Source: Lycorma delicatula
Taxonomy: Eukaryota; Arthropoda; Insecta; Hemiptera; Fulgoridae
Assembly (NCBI RefSeq): GCF_047948215.1
Contig: NC_134461.1
Coordinates: 82,918,103 to 82,982,102 of the forward strand
Reading direction: 5' to 3'
Length of the DNA stretch: 64,000 nt
The notes under the pieces are model-generated. The model saw only the letters and a program-made list of their open reading frames with translations. It made no database searches and was not told the origin of the DNA. Shown here one piece after another: positions 34,668 through 46,585 of the stretch; position 1 is the stretch's first letter, and each line of letters opens with the position of its first letter. A program made the position numbers and the translations under genes.

Positions 34668-35385
34668 AAAGTGAAATTGTATAACTGCTTTAATTAAATG
34701 TCTAAATTACGACTTACAATGATAATTATTTGCCGTGCGTATTAAAAATATATTGTGATAATCCTTGTATTTTCAAAAAAATGTGTTAATATAATTTAAA
34801 AAAATTGTTTTGACTGATAAGAGACATTCTATCATTCAAAAAGACATTTAATCACTTTGAACATTTTACCATACCAAACGTTATAAAAGTTAACCACAGT
34901 TTTCAAGCAACCAGACTCAGAATACGTAAGAAAAGTTACTTAACGCAATTTTCTAAATCAGTACTTATTATTTTCAACTCTAGATTTTGATAAAGTCTCT
35001 CTTGCTAAATAGAAAAAACCAACAGTAAGATAAATAGTAGAAAGTTGGGTTATATAAGCTTTTTATTTTTATTATTAACTGGTTTCATCTAACAGTAAGT
35101 TTTAAGACTTTTGGGGTGAAAACTAAAATGGATGTGATCTCACGTTTTATGAATTAAAATTCAGAAAAAAATATTACAGCAGTTTATTAAAATAACGGAA
35201 TTACAATCTTAGTTTAGAATTAGAAATATCAACAACAATTAGGTTAGGAATTACAAATATCCGGCGCATAGTTATTTGTAGCCCAATTTTTCAGTCAAAA
35301 ATTTCAGTCAAAAATCAAAGATCGCGAAACATCAAAGACTGTGGCACGGTGAAGCGTCGAATTTATCAAACTTTTTCGTTAACTT
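34668..35385. other. No recognisable gene
   Basis: AT-rich spacer; 35285-35320 contains a short direct repetition of TTTCAGTCAAAAAT. Confidence 0.5.
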
Positions 35386-35389
35386 TTTC

Positions 35390-35600
35390 AATTAAATTGA
35401 CAACCGGCTGCTTCGTTCACCATGAACATTCGCTCGCCCTTCTCGAAATGATTGGCAACACCGTCTTACTTTAGAGTCATTCATAATATTCGGTCCGTAA
35501 ACGCCACAAATTTTGCCTGTTGCCATCAAAAATCGGATTACTACTCGTACTTTACACTCAGAGAGATCACGGATTGTAATACTCATCATAAATGGATGAG
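35390..35600 (-). pseudogene. Mariner transposase N-terminal fragment
   Basis: Minus strand from ATG 35589: CKVRVVIRFLMATGKICGVY, GPNIMNDSKVRRCCQSFREG, RANVHGERSSRLSI. This is the first helix-turn-helix region (ECR-VIRFL--GK--) and linker (W--FREGR--V-DE-RSGRP) of SETMAR/mariner-type transposases, with changed residues (RRWC to RRCC). It stops before the catalytic domain. Distinct from M1 and M2. Confidence 0.8.
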
Positions 35601-35769
35601 TGTAAAATTATTTCAACAATAATTTAACCAGTTTAGTATATGTTCATAATATTCTTTACTTATCAATCCTCTGATAAAAGAATAATTTTAATTTTTTCAT
35701 ACAAAATAACAAGACTAATTTTACTTACAAATATCTTTATTCATCTCTTGGGTTAACCGATCAACTATA

Positions 35770-37690
35770 TAGACTAAATTCACAACGTTTCACTTACAAT
35801 TCTCTAAGCTTCCTCAGGTAATATACATTCATAGATACATCATACAAATTTCTCTTAGATACTAAGAAATTTACTGATCTACCCATCCTAGAAAACAATA
35901 TTTTGTCGCTATTACACGGAATGCTGTATACTACGTTGGCTTGTTGATTTTTTTCTAACGGCGATTTTAATTAAGAAAACATACTATTCAGATTATTGTA
36001 ATTTTGATGGGCTATTGCGAAATCTTTTTGTAGCAATTTTTTAATCTTTTCTGACAGATCTGCGACGTACGGTAATGCAACATAATTCTTACTCTTACTA
36101 TTTATATTAGGGTGGTTGGCTGATATATTATTATAGTTGTTTATATTGTATTTTTAAATATTTTATTTATGATATTTTCCGGAAATTATTAATACATCTT
36201 TTGCCTTTTTTTATATATTCTGGTCTATCTTCGTGGACTGTAAATTTTATTACTCAGTTTGCAAGATTCTTGACTGTTTTTTTATGTGATATTGATTGTG
36301 TCGATAGGGAAGTTAGGTATCTGCCTGAAGATGTTGGTTTTATACTCATACTATTTTCTTGATGTTTTCTTTTCGACATGAGTTATTGTTAAATCCAAAA
36401 AGTTTATACTACTGTTAATCTCAACTTCTTTTGTAAATTGTATATGTTCATTAAATATGTTGAATTCTTTTAATATTAAATCAATATCCTGTTCATGTGC
36501 ACATACTAGAATGTCATCTATCGTATCTTTTATAAAATGAGACCTTTATTTAATTTTTCTAATATCACCCGATATTAAAAACCCTAAATGTTCCATAGTT
36601 AGGTTTGTTAAGCAGGCTGAGATTGGTAACGCTTAGCATGGCACGGTTCATATAATGTATTTTTAAATTAAAAATATTAATACATTCTAAAATTTTTTTT
36701 TTTTAATTTTAGTTATTTTTTCAATTTCATTCCATTTGCTTTCTATCTGCTTCAATCACTACATTCTTCGGAATACAGATATATAATGAAATCACATCCA
36801 ACGAAATTAATTTGTGGCGGGTAGATATTATTTGCTTATTAATAAATGTGTGCAATTCCCATGAATCTTTGATGTATTTATTTTTCCGTTTATTTTATTA
36901 TTTTCTAACTGTAATGTATCGGTCGGATCCCTTTTTATTTCTCCGTATCTGGTTTTATTATTCATTATATTTTCCATTTTCCTTAAATAATCATTGTCTT
37001 TTATCAGCAATAAGGATTATAATTTTATCTATTACTCTATATGATTTTTTTTTTGTTTTTAACGCGGTTATGACGATACTTTACATTATTCTTTCCGCTT
37101 CCGCGTTTACAGTGTTATTTGATACTCTCATTTTGATTTTATTATTATATGCCTTAATTACTTTTACATATTTGTATTGCCTTGCATTTTTTTCTTCCTC
37201 ACTGTCAACATTTCTAATGGTGTTTTCAATATTTATAATAAAAGTTTTTGTTGACAATGATTTGTGTAACTGTGTCTCCCTCGTGATTATTTAATGTTAG
37301 TGGTACCGAAAATTTAGGTCGTAACGATAAAGTTTTAATTACGTATTCAGGAACTGGTAATCTTGGTAAATTTTGTATCTATTTTTCGTTCTATTAGCGA
37401 AGTTTGGTTTGCTGTATCTATTCTTAATCGGTTGAATTTTTTTTTTAATAATTTTAAAACTATTCTCGCATTTGTGTTTTTCATAAATTATAAAACTCCC
37501 AAATAATCGTGTAGGTAAACTACCCTTTCAGGTATTTATCTCTTTAGAAATATCGTTAATACTCTTTTCAATCTGTATTGCATCTTTTATTAGCAAATTT
37601 AGAACTTTTTTCTTAAAACTACATACGACATTTTTCTCCATTATCTTTGCTTTGGAATTCAATATGCTTGAAATTTAACTACATACAATT
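35770..37690 (-). pseudogene. Penelope-like element, decayed RT/endonuclease ORF
   Basis: Minus strand, so it reads from 37690 down. Recognisable blocks in family order: LPVPEYVIKTLSLRPKFSVP then LTLNNHE (about 37281-37380), matching the N-terminal LSLGPKFxxP region; IIILIADKRQ (about 37000-37030), matching the IxxADKG motif; DNDYLRKMENIMNNKTRYGE and IKRDPTDTLQLENNKING (about 36860-37010); LPISACLTNLTMEHLGFLIS (about 36570-36630); IDDILVCAHEQDIDLILKEF with the catalytic DD (about 36465-36523); EINSSINFLDLTI; DLSEKIKKLLQKDFAIAHQN (about 36000-36070); and NVVYSIPCN (about 35910-35940), the start of the GIY-YIG endonuclease. Stops and frameshifts separate all blocks. The long plus-strand frame 36812-37294 is only its antisense. 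Confidence 0.8.
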
Positions 37691-38380
37691 TTATTAGTAT
37701 TATGTTTTTTATCGTTTTTAATCATCATCTTCCATCATCATCAATAATATAATCAAAATTCGTTTCTGTATCTACTACAATATTCATTAATAATTTACTT
37801 TCATCACATGAATGATATTACCTCATCATTTTTATGTTTAAATTGGATGTTAGTCATGTTGATATATATATCATCATTTTTTGATCATTTATCTTTTTTT
37901 TCTCTATTGTCACCCACTTTATTCGGTTTATCACAATCCACATTTCTTACCCAGAAAATTTATTTCTCAATATAAATTATGGATTTTCTTATCGTGTTAA
38001 CGTTGAATTCTTTGTTTCAAAATTCCTAATTTAACTTGATTCCGGATTTCATTGAAAATCAATAAAACAAAAGAAATTAACAATATTAAGTGAACATTAT
38101 AAAATTCACGTGAAAAATAATTAAAATTCAACACACAAAACAACAGGTTTGAAAAATTAATAATATAATACATATATAAATAATAATTACGATAATTTCG
38201 AAGAAGGAATACCAGAACGGATCCTTTCATCAAACTGTCTTAACAAAAAATAATATATTGGATTCCTAAAAAAATATCTAATTACAACAAAAAATTTAGA
38301 CTTGTAATTATGATTGATGATACTAAAAAATTATGTATAATTGTTTGTTTTAAAAAAGATAAGAAATTTATAGAAAATTT
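37691..38380. other. No recognisable gene
   Basis: AT-rich; may contain the undetected 5' part of the Penelope-like element. The minus frame 37997-38233 has no family resemblance. Confidence 0.45.
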
Positions 38381-38384
38381 CATT

Positions 38385-38720
38385 GGTGTATATTTTTCCA
38401 TACAATGTACTGTCAAGAGAATGTACTGTAGTTTCTCTAGCAAAGAAAAACAGTACTAAATTTTTACGTAAACCAGTTAATTATTTTAACATATATTAAC
38501 GAAAAACGTAACTTTAGTTGTTTACATGTCAAATTTGAATTAATATATTTTTACTAGCAGTTTAAGTAATATTTTAGCTATATATTTTGATATACTAATG
38601 TTTTTTTTTAAATTATATTGTTGAAACTTGTTGAAAGTAAAGTAATTAACATATCTGTATGGTTGAATAAAAAATTTCACTTGCTTCACACTCGTTAGAC
38701 TCATTCGGCTCTAGATTTAG
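38385..38720 (+). repeat. Local duplication, diverged unit
   Basis: Resembles 40370-40620 and 43890-44080: ACAATGTACTGTC, TTTCTCTAGC(A/G)AA, GTTAATTATTTTAA, ATGTCAAATTT(G/C)AAT, TTTTAGCTA. Its right part (ACATATCTGTATGGTTGA, CACTCGTTAGACTCATT, TTTAGAGCTGATTTA) recurs at about 39228-39325. Confidence 0.65.
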
Positions 38721-39719
38721 AGCTGATTTAAATAATTTTTGGTAATATAAAGAATGTATTAACTTAGTATAACTGAATCCTAAAAGTAGAAATATAGAAA
38801 TCTGCACCTACTTCACCGCGTTACACATAAAGCTCTGGAGATAAAAGGCGCCTGTTAATTCAGCATGAAAAGAAATGCGGAGCGCGTTGTCCCCCGCAAT
38901 TTAATGTATTAACTTAAGATGTATTGTGTTTTTAGAAAGTATTAACTTTTATTGTACTTTATAAATACGCAAATTGTGTAGTAGCGATGGTATATAAACG
39001 ATTCATTTTCAGGAATCGATTCTCAGAAAGGATTCGTAAAAAAGAATCGTTCGTCCGAATAAATGATTCTTCTCCTTCCCACCACTACCAGTACTGTATT
39101 CTGTAATGCGCATGCTCTCTTTATCAACTTCAGCCAAGTTTAGCGGTTCATCTCGTTCATACTACTGTTTGACACAACTAGTTGCATACATACTAAATGT
39201 CTTCGATTCGAAAGTCAAGTAGTAATTCACATATCTGTATAGTTAAAAAAAATGCACTTACTTCACATTGTTTAGACTCATTGAGATTTAGATTTTGGTA
39301 ATCTAGGTTTAGAGCTGATTTAGAGCGTCTGAGATCCACGGCTGGATCTTGGGCGCAGAGTAACAGTTTTTTATATACTTAACACAAATCATATAATAAA
39401 ATATTCGTCAAATTTTCTCAAATATGTTGCATGAAAATGCAAAAACTCTTGCCGGATTGCAAAATTTACAATCGTATTCAGACGTATTTTAAAACACGAT
39501 ATATAATATCTATTGACTAAAAAAATGTTAACATTATGTTATTTGCAATAGTGTATTTCATTTTATAATTATGTCATTTAAGAATGTATTTTAGTTTAGT
39601 TTTGTATCACTAAATTGATTTTTAAAATTATAATAAATTTTTTACTTGAAAAAATATGAACTGGACGTATACTATGTACAATATCAACCTAATAAAAACC
39701 TAATTAAAATACATTAAAT

Positions 39720-40600
39720 ATTACTCATTGTTAATATTTACTTATTTTTTCAAAGGTAAAAGTAAATGATAGGTTATGTTGCACTGAAGCTATTAAAAAG
39801 TATTCTTGTTTTGTGTTGATATTTTTAAGAATGACTGCATCAGATTTATAATTAAAATTACCTATGAAACTAATACTATGCAGCTGATGTTCAAGTTGAA
39901 AAGATTTTACAAAATGCACTGAAAAAATGTAACCTAATTTAAAGAGAACGTTCCACTCAAGTACTACAGCCAAGAATAAACTAAATCTGAAATCATAAGA
40001 TTGGTTGAATAATCGATTCATCAATCTTGTCAATAACCATTTCATCTGTTAATAAGATTCTTCTTATTTTTATAAAAAAAACAACTTCAAAATTCTCATC
40101 AAATAAAGCACACGATCTTAATGAATAAATTTTTCTTCTTTTTTTTTTTGCAGAAATACGTATTTTTACGTAACATATATATTCCGAGTATGTACTAAAT
40201 CGGACCATAAATACAATTTATTACACATTTATCAAAAAACCTGTATTCATTTAGAAAATCTTTTTCTGCGATGATATGTAGCTTTATTTCATAAAAATTA
40301 TTATTACGACTTAATTAATTTAAAACAGTTTTAAACTGAAAAAAGGTGGGGCAGATTTGTCTATACAATATATATACTGTCGTTAAACTATGTACTGTCG
40401 TTTCTCTAGCGAATAATAACACAACTACATTTTACTTAAAGGAGTAAATTAATTATTTTAATACATATTAGTAAATTTACTTAATTTTAGTGGTTTAAAT
40501 GTCAAATTTCAATAATTAATATATTTTTTAATAGCAGTTTAATATTTTAGCTAAATATCTTTTGATAATCTAATGATTTTTAAATCTTAGATTGCAACTT
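39720..40600 (+). repeat. Local duplication, unit A, with possible old ORF
   Basis: From about 39990 it matches 43250-44080 over roughly 600 bp at high identity. On the minus strand CALFDENFEVVFFIKIRRIL (about 40040-40105) and QLHSISFIGNFNYKSDAVIL then KNINTKQEYFLIASVQHN (about 39770-39895) read like protein, in two frames. I suspect the C-terminal part of a transposon ORF but cannot name the superfamily. Confidence 0.7.
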
Positions 40601-43249
40601 CTCGAATGTAAGTTAAGAAGTTTATTCCAGGGTTGAAAGAATAATTTTTCTTTAGTGTAATGGCTAGGACGTCTTGTTGACCGGGTGATGATCAAGGCAG
40701 CATCCGGGACCACGCCCGTCGTATATTCCGTGAGATGAAACTCCGGGTGTACAATTTTTGAGTTTGGGGACGGCGTTTAGGCGCTATCCCTGCGCATAAC
40801 TATAGAAATTATATAACCATAGCATAACTATATTATAATAGCATAATATATATAATATGCTATTACAATAAAGCAAAAACTATAGAAAAATTTCTATAGC
40901 TAACTATAAAAATCTGCATTTATGACCAAGATAGATGTAGACTATCTCCCACCAGTAAATCAATCACGTCAAAATATACATACACAGACAGCCACTTTTC
41001 AATATTAATAAAATGTAATTAAACCGGTCTATTAATAAATAATCTATTACAAATCATATTTAACGGCACGAATCACTGTAGCTGTATAGCTACAAGAGAA
41101 AAAATGATTCAGAATTTTTTATTCAAACGTTACAAAAAAGCAGAAACTAATTTTTCTGAAAATTTAATAAAATGTGTTGGTGTGTTTAGGTAGTGAAATT
41201 GCAAAGTAGCGAGATAAAAACAAGTAAAGTATGCAAGTAGAAAATAAATTTGTTCGTGTGTATATAACCAAATATAATTAGAAAGGAAATTCTTAATATT
41301 TGTGTAAACGGTCAGCGCGTTGAGGTCAAAAAACATTCGACTATAAGAAAAGAAAAAAGGAAAGAAATAAACGCGGTGTTGCAGGACGGAGATGAAAATC
41401 CACAAAGTAATAAAGGATATCAAGTTTTAAAATGAGAAATTTACAGCAGATCTTGTAGAGTTCTATAAGCTTATAAGCTCCGTGCCCAAAATTAAAACGA
41501 CCAGTTTAAATTAATTTGATAACAGCGTGATGTAGAGAATAAAACCGATAGAGAAAGATAAATTTCGGATAATATAAAACAAATAACTAGGATGTAGCAA
41601 AATATGGGGCGTGTATAAAAAAAATATGACCCGATTTCAAATAAATATATGGTAATAAAAATGTTACATAATTACAAGACAAATTACCTACTTTTCAAAA
41701 ATATTTAAAATATTTACCGAGTTTTAAATTGTTCTATGCTCTCTATCAGCTGTACAAATAATATCAAGGCGATAAGCGAATTTTTACGCAACATGTTGCA
41801 GACAGTCTTCTATTACAGAAGTTACTGCAGCTGTTTTTTTTAAATAGGTGGTTGGATCCCTTTTACAGAATATGTAGGAGAGAAACACAAGTCGCAATTC
41901 GCCTTATTTCCCGATTCTTCACTAAAAAGGTTCCAGAATCTGCTCCTTTTCTTTTCCATAATGACAGAATGAAAACGACGATAATAAAATTTAATTTAAT
42001 CAAATAGAAATGAATAGAAATGAAACGGTAGACGACAGAACAGATCAAACAAATAAAAGAATGAATCTACTGTAATGTAGTAATAACATTTATGTAAAGC
42101 TACAACTGTGGAACATTAAAAAAAAATTCATAAGAAATACAGACTGACGAATTACGAATTAAATCATCAAAAATGTAAACGCTAATTTATTTACTTTAAA
42201 ATAACAATGGGATATTTTGATAAGGCCAATAAAATTATCATTTATAAATAGAATATATTAAATATCCATTATTATCATTATGCCATTTAGAATTTATCCA
42301 AACTCCTCCAAACTTTATATTTTTTCCGGAATAGTTTGCAAGCATCATTAGACACTTTTGTATTTCTCTAGTTAAATTTATTTTGCGTAAACATACTGCG
42401 ACGTTTTCGGTTAATTTTATTTGTATGATCAACAGTTTTCCTAAAGAATGAATTTACATTTTATGTATGAAATCTGTGTTTCCACATACATACCTTCTAC
42501 ATGAGTTTTTTCACTAAAATTATAAATTAAATCTTGGAGACTTAACTTGTTATTTTTCTTTAAACTATCCGTTTTAATACTAAATTATTGTAGTATTATA
42601 AACTATTAAACTGAAAAAAAATTCAAATTTTTTTTTTCAAACACCTAAAACAGAGTGATATACATTTCCGTTAGTTCTAGATTATTGAGAATATCTTCAC
42701 GTCATCATGATGTAAGGTAGTAGTGAGAAAATCATTCTCTATTTTCAAAATAGATTATTCACTTAAAATTCCTTATCAATATATCAAAAATAAAAATAAC
42801 AGGTAAATAAACTTAGAAAGCTTCAACAAGAATCAATTTTGAATATACTGGAGCAAAATATCAATGCTTCAACGAGAATCTGCTAAAAATCTCGGTGCAT
42901 TGATTATTATGCTTAAACAAGAATTCGTATACGAAACCGAGAAGTTTTAAGACCGCTTTGCGGAATACGTTTACGAAATACTTGGAGCAAAAATGTAGCT
43001 AATACTGCGAGCTGAAAAAAAATGAAAAAGTGCATTGAAATAAAAATATAATTTTCAAGATTATAAATAAACGCTTTTCTAATTTTTAAATTAGACACAA
43101 AAGTATTTTTATTCTTTAAAATTCTTTTTATTCGACTAATTATTCGACTAACAAATATTTAAGATATATCAGAAAAAAGTCAGTTCATCTTCAATGAAGT
43201 TTTGAGAAATTAAATTTTTAGAATATTCACAGCAAGAATATACTAAATC
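40601..43249. other. No recognisable gene
   Basis: 40660-40790 is GC-richer (CCGGGTGATGATCAAGGCAG, GGGACCACGCCCGTCG) and could be a degenerate SINE head, but no B box is evident. 40790-40920 is a set of overlapping ATAGCATAA/TTATGCTAT palindromes. The rest is AT-rich. Confidence 0.4.
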
Positions 43250-43382
43250 AGAATTCATATGATTGGTGAATGATCGATTCATCAAGTCTTAATAACTATT
43301 TCATCTGTTAATAAGATTCTTCTTATTTTTATGAAAAAAACAACTTCAAAATTCTCATCAAATAAAGCACAAAAAAAATAAG

Positions 43383-43436
43383 AAAAAATGAAGAAAAATT
43401 TATTCATTAAGATGAATAAATTTTTCTTCATTTTTT
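43383..43436. repeat. 25-bp perfect hairpin, 4-nt loop
   Basis: Left arm 43383-43407 and right arm 43412-43436 are exact inverted copies (core GAAGAAAAATTTATTCAT); the loop is TAAG. Unit A has only the right arm (from about 40120), so the left arm arose as an inverted duplication. Confidence 0.95.
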
Positions 43437-43510
43437 TTTTGCAGAAATACGTATTTTTACGTAACATATATATTCCGAGTATGTACTAAATCGGACCATA
43501 AATACAATTT

Positions 43511-43736
43511 TTCGAAATATCACGACCCTCAGTGCCACCAAATAGTTCTAACTGTAGAATAAAAATTTTACCAATTTTATCTGTTTTATTTACTCCTCTT
43601 TTAATAAAACTAGTATAATCTCTTTAAAATTTTACATTTCAAGTAAACGTTACGTATCATTATCAAGAACTGCTATCTAGCGACGCGATTCGTAAACGGG
43701 TTACAGGATAAAAATTTGAAATTACAAATTTATCGA
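43511..43736. mobile_element. Small insertion in unit B, probable MITE
   Basis: Present in unit B and absent from unit A, where ACAATTTATTACACAT (from about 40213) is the empty site. AATTT is duplicated at 43506-43510 and 43737-43741. Ends are TTCGAAAT and, inverted, TCGATAAA, a short imperfect TIR. No frame. The class is uncertain. Confidence 0.7.
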
Positions 43737-44113
43737 AATTTATTACACATTTATCAAAAAACCTGTATTCATTTAGAAAATCTTTTTCTGCGATGATATA
43801 TAGCTTTATTTCATCAAAATTCTTATTACGACTTGATTAATTTAAACAGTTTTAACTGAAAAAAGGTCGGGCAGATTTTTCTATACAATGTACTGTCAGT
43901 TCTCTAGCGAATAATAACACAACTACATTTTACTTAAAGGAGTAAATTAATTATTTTAATACATATTAGTAAATTTACTTAATTTATGTGGTTTAAATGT
44001 CAAATTTCAATAATTAATATAGTTTTTAATAGCAGTTTAATATTTTAGCTAAATATCTATTGATATTTAATTAATTTTTTGATAGTAATTTTTTTTACTT
44101 ACTAATTTATTAG

Positions 44114-44517
44114 TTCCTTGTACGAAGTAAAGGAAGTATTGTGATCGCGAAAATGGACTTTTTCTTAACTGCAGTAATAAGCCCTCATTTAGAGCTTTTA
44201 AACATCATATCAAAAGTGGTACTTATTTTCATTAGTTCCAGAGTTATAGCCAAATAAAACTTTAATTAATGAAATATTTAGATCATACAATGGAATGCAC
44301 ATCGGTTCGAATCAGACTTGATCTTTTTTTTGTTTTGTAATTTAAATACATTGATTTATTAATAATTATTAACCTCTAGTTGTAAAAAAAAAATATTTAC
44401 TATAAATAACAATAAAAAAAAAAGAAGAGAAAATATCAGAAGTTATTAATGAAATAAAATTTTATATACTTTTCATTTAAAAAAATGTGTATATGTAATT
44501 TAATGGCGTACAAGGAA
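44114..44517 (+). mobile_element. TIR element family TC, copy 2
   Basis: Starts TTCCTTGTACG and ends CGTACAAGGAA, an exact 11-bp TIR; 404 bp. Interior order is as in copy 1: AAGTATTGTGATCGCGAAAA, GCCAAATAAAACTTTAATTA, GCACATCGGTTCGAATCAGA with a near-consensus B box (44304-44314), ATTGATTTATTAATAATTAT, then ATATGTAATTTAATGG. A target duplication is not clear. No coding frame. Confidence 0.8.
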
Positions 44518-46479
44518 GTTATTTGGTGTCCATATCAAATTTTTTTTTTTTTTTGATATAACGTTAAAAATACATTTCTTCATTAATTTTTGTAAAGGTT
44601 AATTTTTTGGTTTAAAACTTTAGGACAAACATTTCTTAGAAAATTATGTTTTTTTTTGGAAAGGATAACTCTCATGTATATGATTTCAATTAAAACTAAA
44701 TTAATATTTCATTCATATTTAAAAATATTCCTCTTATAAGCTTTGTCCTTTTACTTAGTTACGTCTGAACAAAATAATATACATAGGAAGATAAAAGTAT
44801 GTATAATAATTTTATTATTATTATTTTTAAGATGATATTTTACCACAAACGTTCAAAGCTTTTACGTCTGGGAATATAACATGGAATTTTTTGTTTTATA
44901 TGAAAGTAGTTGATGTGTTTTCTTTTGAAAAAAGTTTTTACACGATCACTACATCACGATATCGACTGTTTTACATGAAAAACACTTCTAATATTATAAA
45001 GATTTAGTATTAGATTGAATGAATAAAATGTGGGAAAAATAAATTATTCTAGGCAACGTATATATATTGATATATTATCCATCAGACAGATGGTTTATTA
45101 TAATTTTGTTTTTTTTTTTTGTCGTTGGTATAACGTTTATAAAAGAAGTTATATCACTTTGATTTCTGTTTTTTTCCTCAGCACAGTGATTAATTTGATC
45201 CAATTTTATATTCTTCTTTTTATATTTAATGTTTAATTATTAAGTTATTTATTACATCCTACATCCTGATGTTTTTCTTTCATTTACACAAAGTTTATTT
45301 TCTCTTTCAATTTACAATCTACACTTCCTTAAGTCTATTAAATATATGTGTTACATTAAAGATCGATAATGAATTATTTTAATTCTTGAATGAATTTCCT
45401 GGCTATTAATAATAAAAATTAAATGAGTTAGAACGAAAATAAAAAAACAGAATATATATTTTTTAGAGATGGGAAAAAAATTTTAAGAAAAAGTATTCTA
45501 ATAATACTCATGTATAGATAGTGCTTAAAAATTTACTTTAGTAAATTTTTTCTAAATCTAACACTCCTTTCAATAAAGGCTAAAATAAGAAAAAGAACAT
45601 TTTATTAAAAAAAGTTTCTGCATTTTTGGTACGGGTTTAATTTTTTTTAAATTAGACATTTCTTGATAGCTCCTTATATGAACTATGAACTTAGAAAAGT
45701 TTTGAAAAATATTCAAACCGAAATGAGAGAGGGCAAAAGAACAAAAAACATATTTACAAATTTTAAAAATTGGGGTTAATTTTTTGAAATTTTTTTTTGG
45801 ATACGTGCATTGTACATAAAAATTTGCTCTAATAAAATTTTCTCTAAAATGGCGCTGAAGAAAATCTAAACTGGTTTTTCAGCGATATCTACCTATCACC
45901 TAAACGAATCTTGAGAAATGAATTAATATGCTCAATGCTCCAATATATAAAAACATTTGAACTAAATTTGAAGAAAATCAGTTTAGTTATTTTTGAGATA
46001 TAAGACTAAAAGCAGTACGACATACATACGTTTTTTTAGTCTAGATGAACTGCGTAGTTAAGATATATGAAATAGTAAAGATTTTTGCAAATCATTACGA
46101 TACACCATTTTTCAATTTTATCAACATACTTTCTCTTTTAATAATAGCTATTCTTCTAACTATATTCGCCGGGAAATTAAAGAAACAAATAAAAATCTTA
46201 TTTCTGTACAAAAACAGTAAAAAATTATTATATTTTTTTTATGTAATTCATTGTTAATCTATAAATAAACAAAAATCGATGTATTTGTATTTATGGATTT
46301 ACTTTTTTACCTAATAATTTTTTTTTTCAACAAAAATAAAAATTATCATAATTGTTGAAAGTTTTTGTAAGCTGATGATTTCAATTTTTTTTTTTTTTTT
46401 TTTTTTTTTATAAGATTGAGAAGCTAATAAAAAATAAATAAAAATTGCAAAATATTACAAAAATATTTATGTATGGGAA
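44518..46479. other. AT-rich, one diffuse repeat
   Basis: 45480-46030 has the flavour of an old non-coding element (AAATTTGAAGAAAATCAGTT then TAGTTATTTTTGAGATATAA). Long T run at about 46387-46409. No gene could be supported. Confidence 0.45.
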
Positions 46480-46585
46480 CATAAAATGGAAATTTTTGTA
46501 GGGAATGACGAATTCCACCGGGATTCAAACCCGGGACCTAAGGATGAAAACCCGAGATACTATCACTCCGCCACGGAAATAGGCA
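46480..46585 (-). mobile_element. SINE family S2 head
   Basis: Minus strand: TTTCCGTGGCGGAGTGATAG (A-box side), CTCGGGTTTTCATCCTTAGG, then GGGTTTGAATCCCGGTGGAA with a consensus B box (46518-46532), then TCCCTACAAAAATTTCCATT. The body after the head is short and matches the copy at 47308. Confidence 0.75.

Larger units (their letters stand above)
43250..44080 (+). repeat. Local duplication, unit B, with two internal changes
   Basis: Direct copy of 39990-40600. Differences are a 25-bp perfect inverted repeat at 43383-43436 absent from unit A, and an insertion of about 230 bp at 43511-43741. Outside these, identity is high, including AAATACGTATTTTTACGTAA, TTCCGAGTATGTACTAAATC and TTATCAAAAAACCTGTATTC. 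Confidence 0.88.

Noticed and set aside
36812..37294. 160-codon plus-strand frame rich in Leu, Phe and Tyr, looks like a membrane protein
   Set aside because: It is the antisense of the Penelope-like pseudogene; the minus strand carries the recognisable motifs.
40660..40790. GC-richer block, considered as snRNA or SINE
   Set aside because: No B box, no partner copy and no known snRNA motif seen.
38385..44080. CRISPR-like or satellite array
   Set aside because: Only two to three long, unevenly spaced units; eukaryotic segmental duplication fits better.
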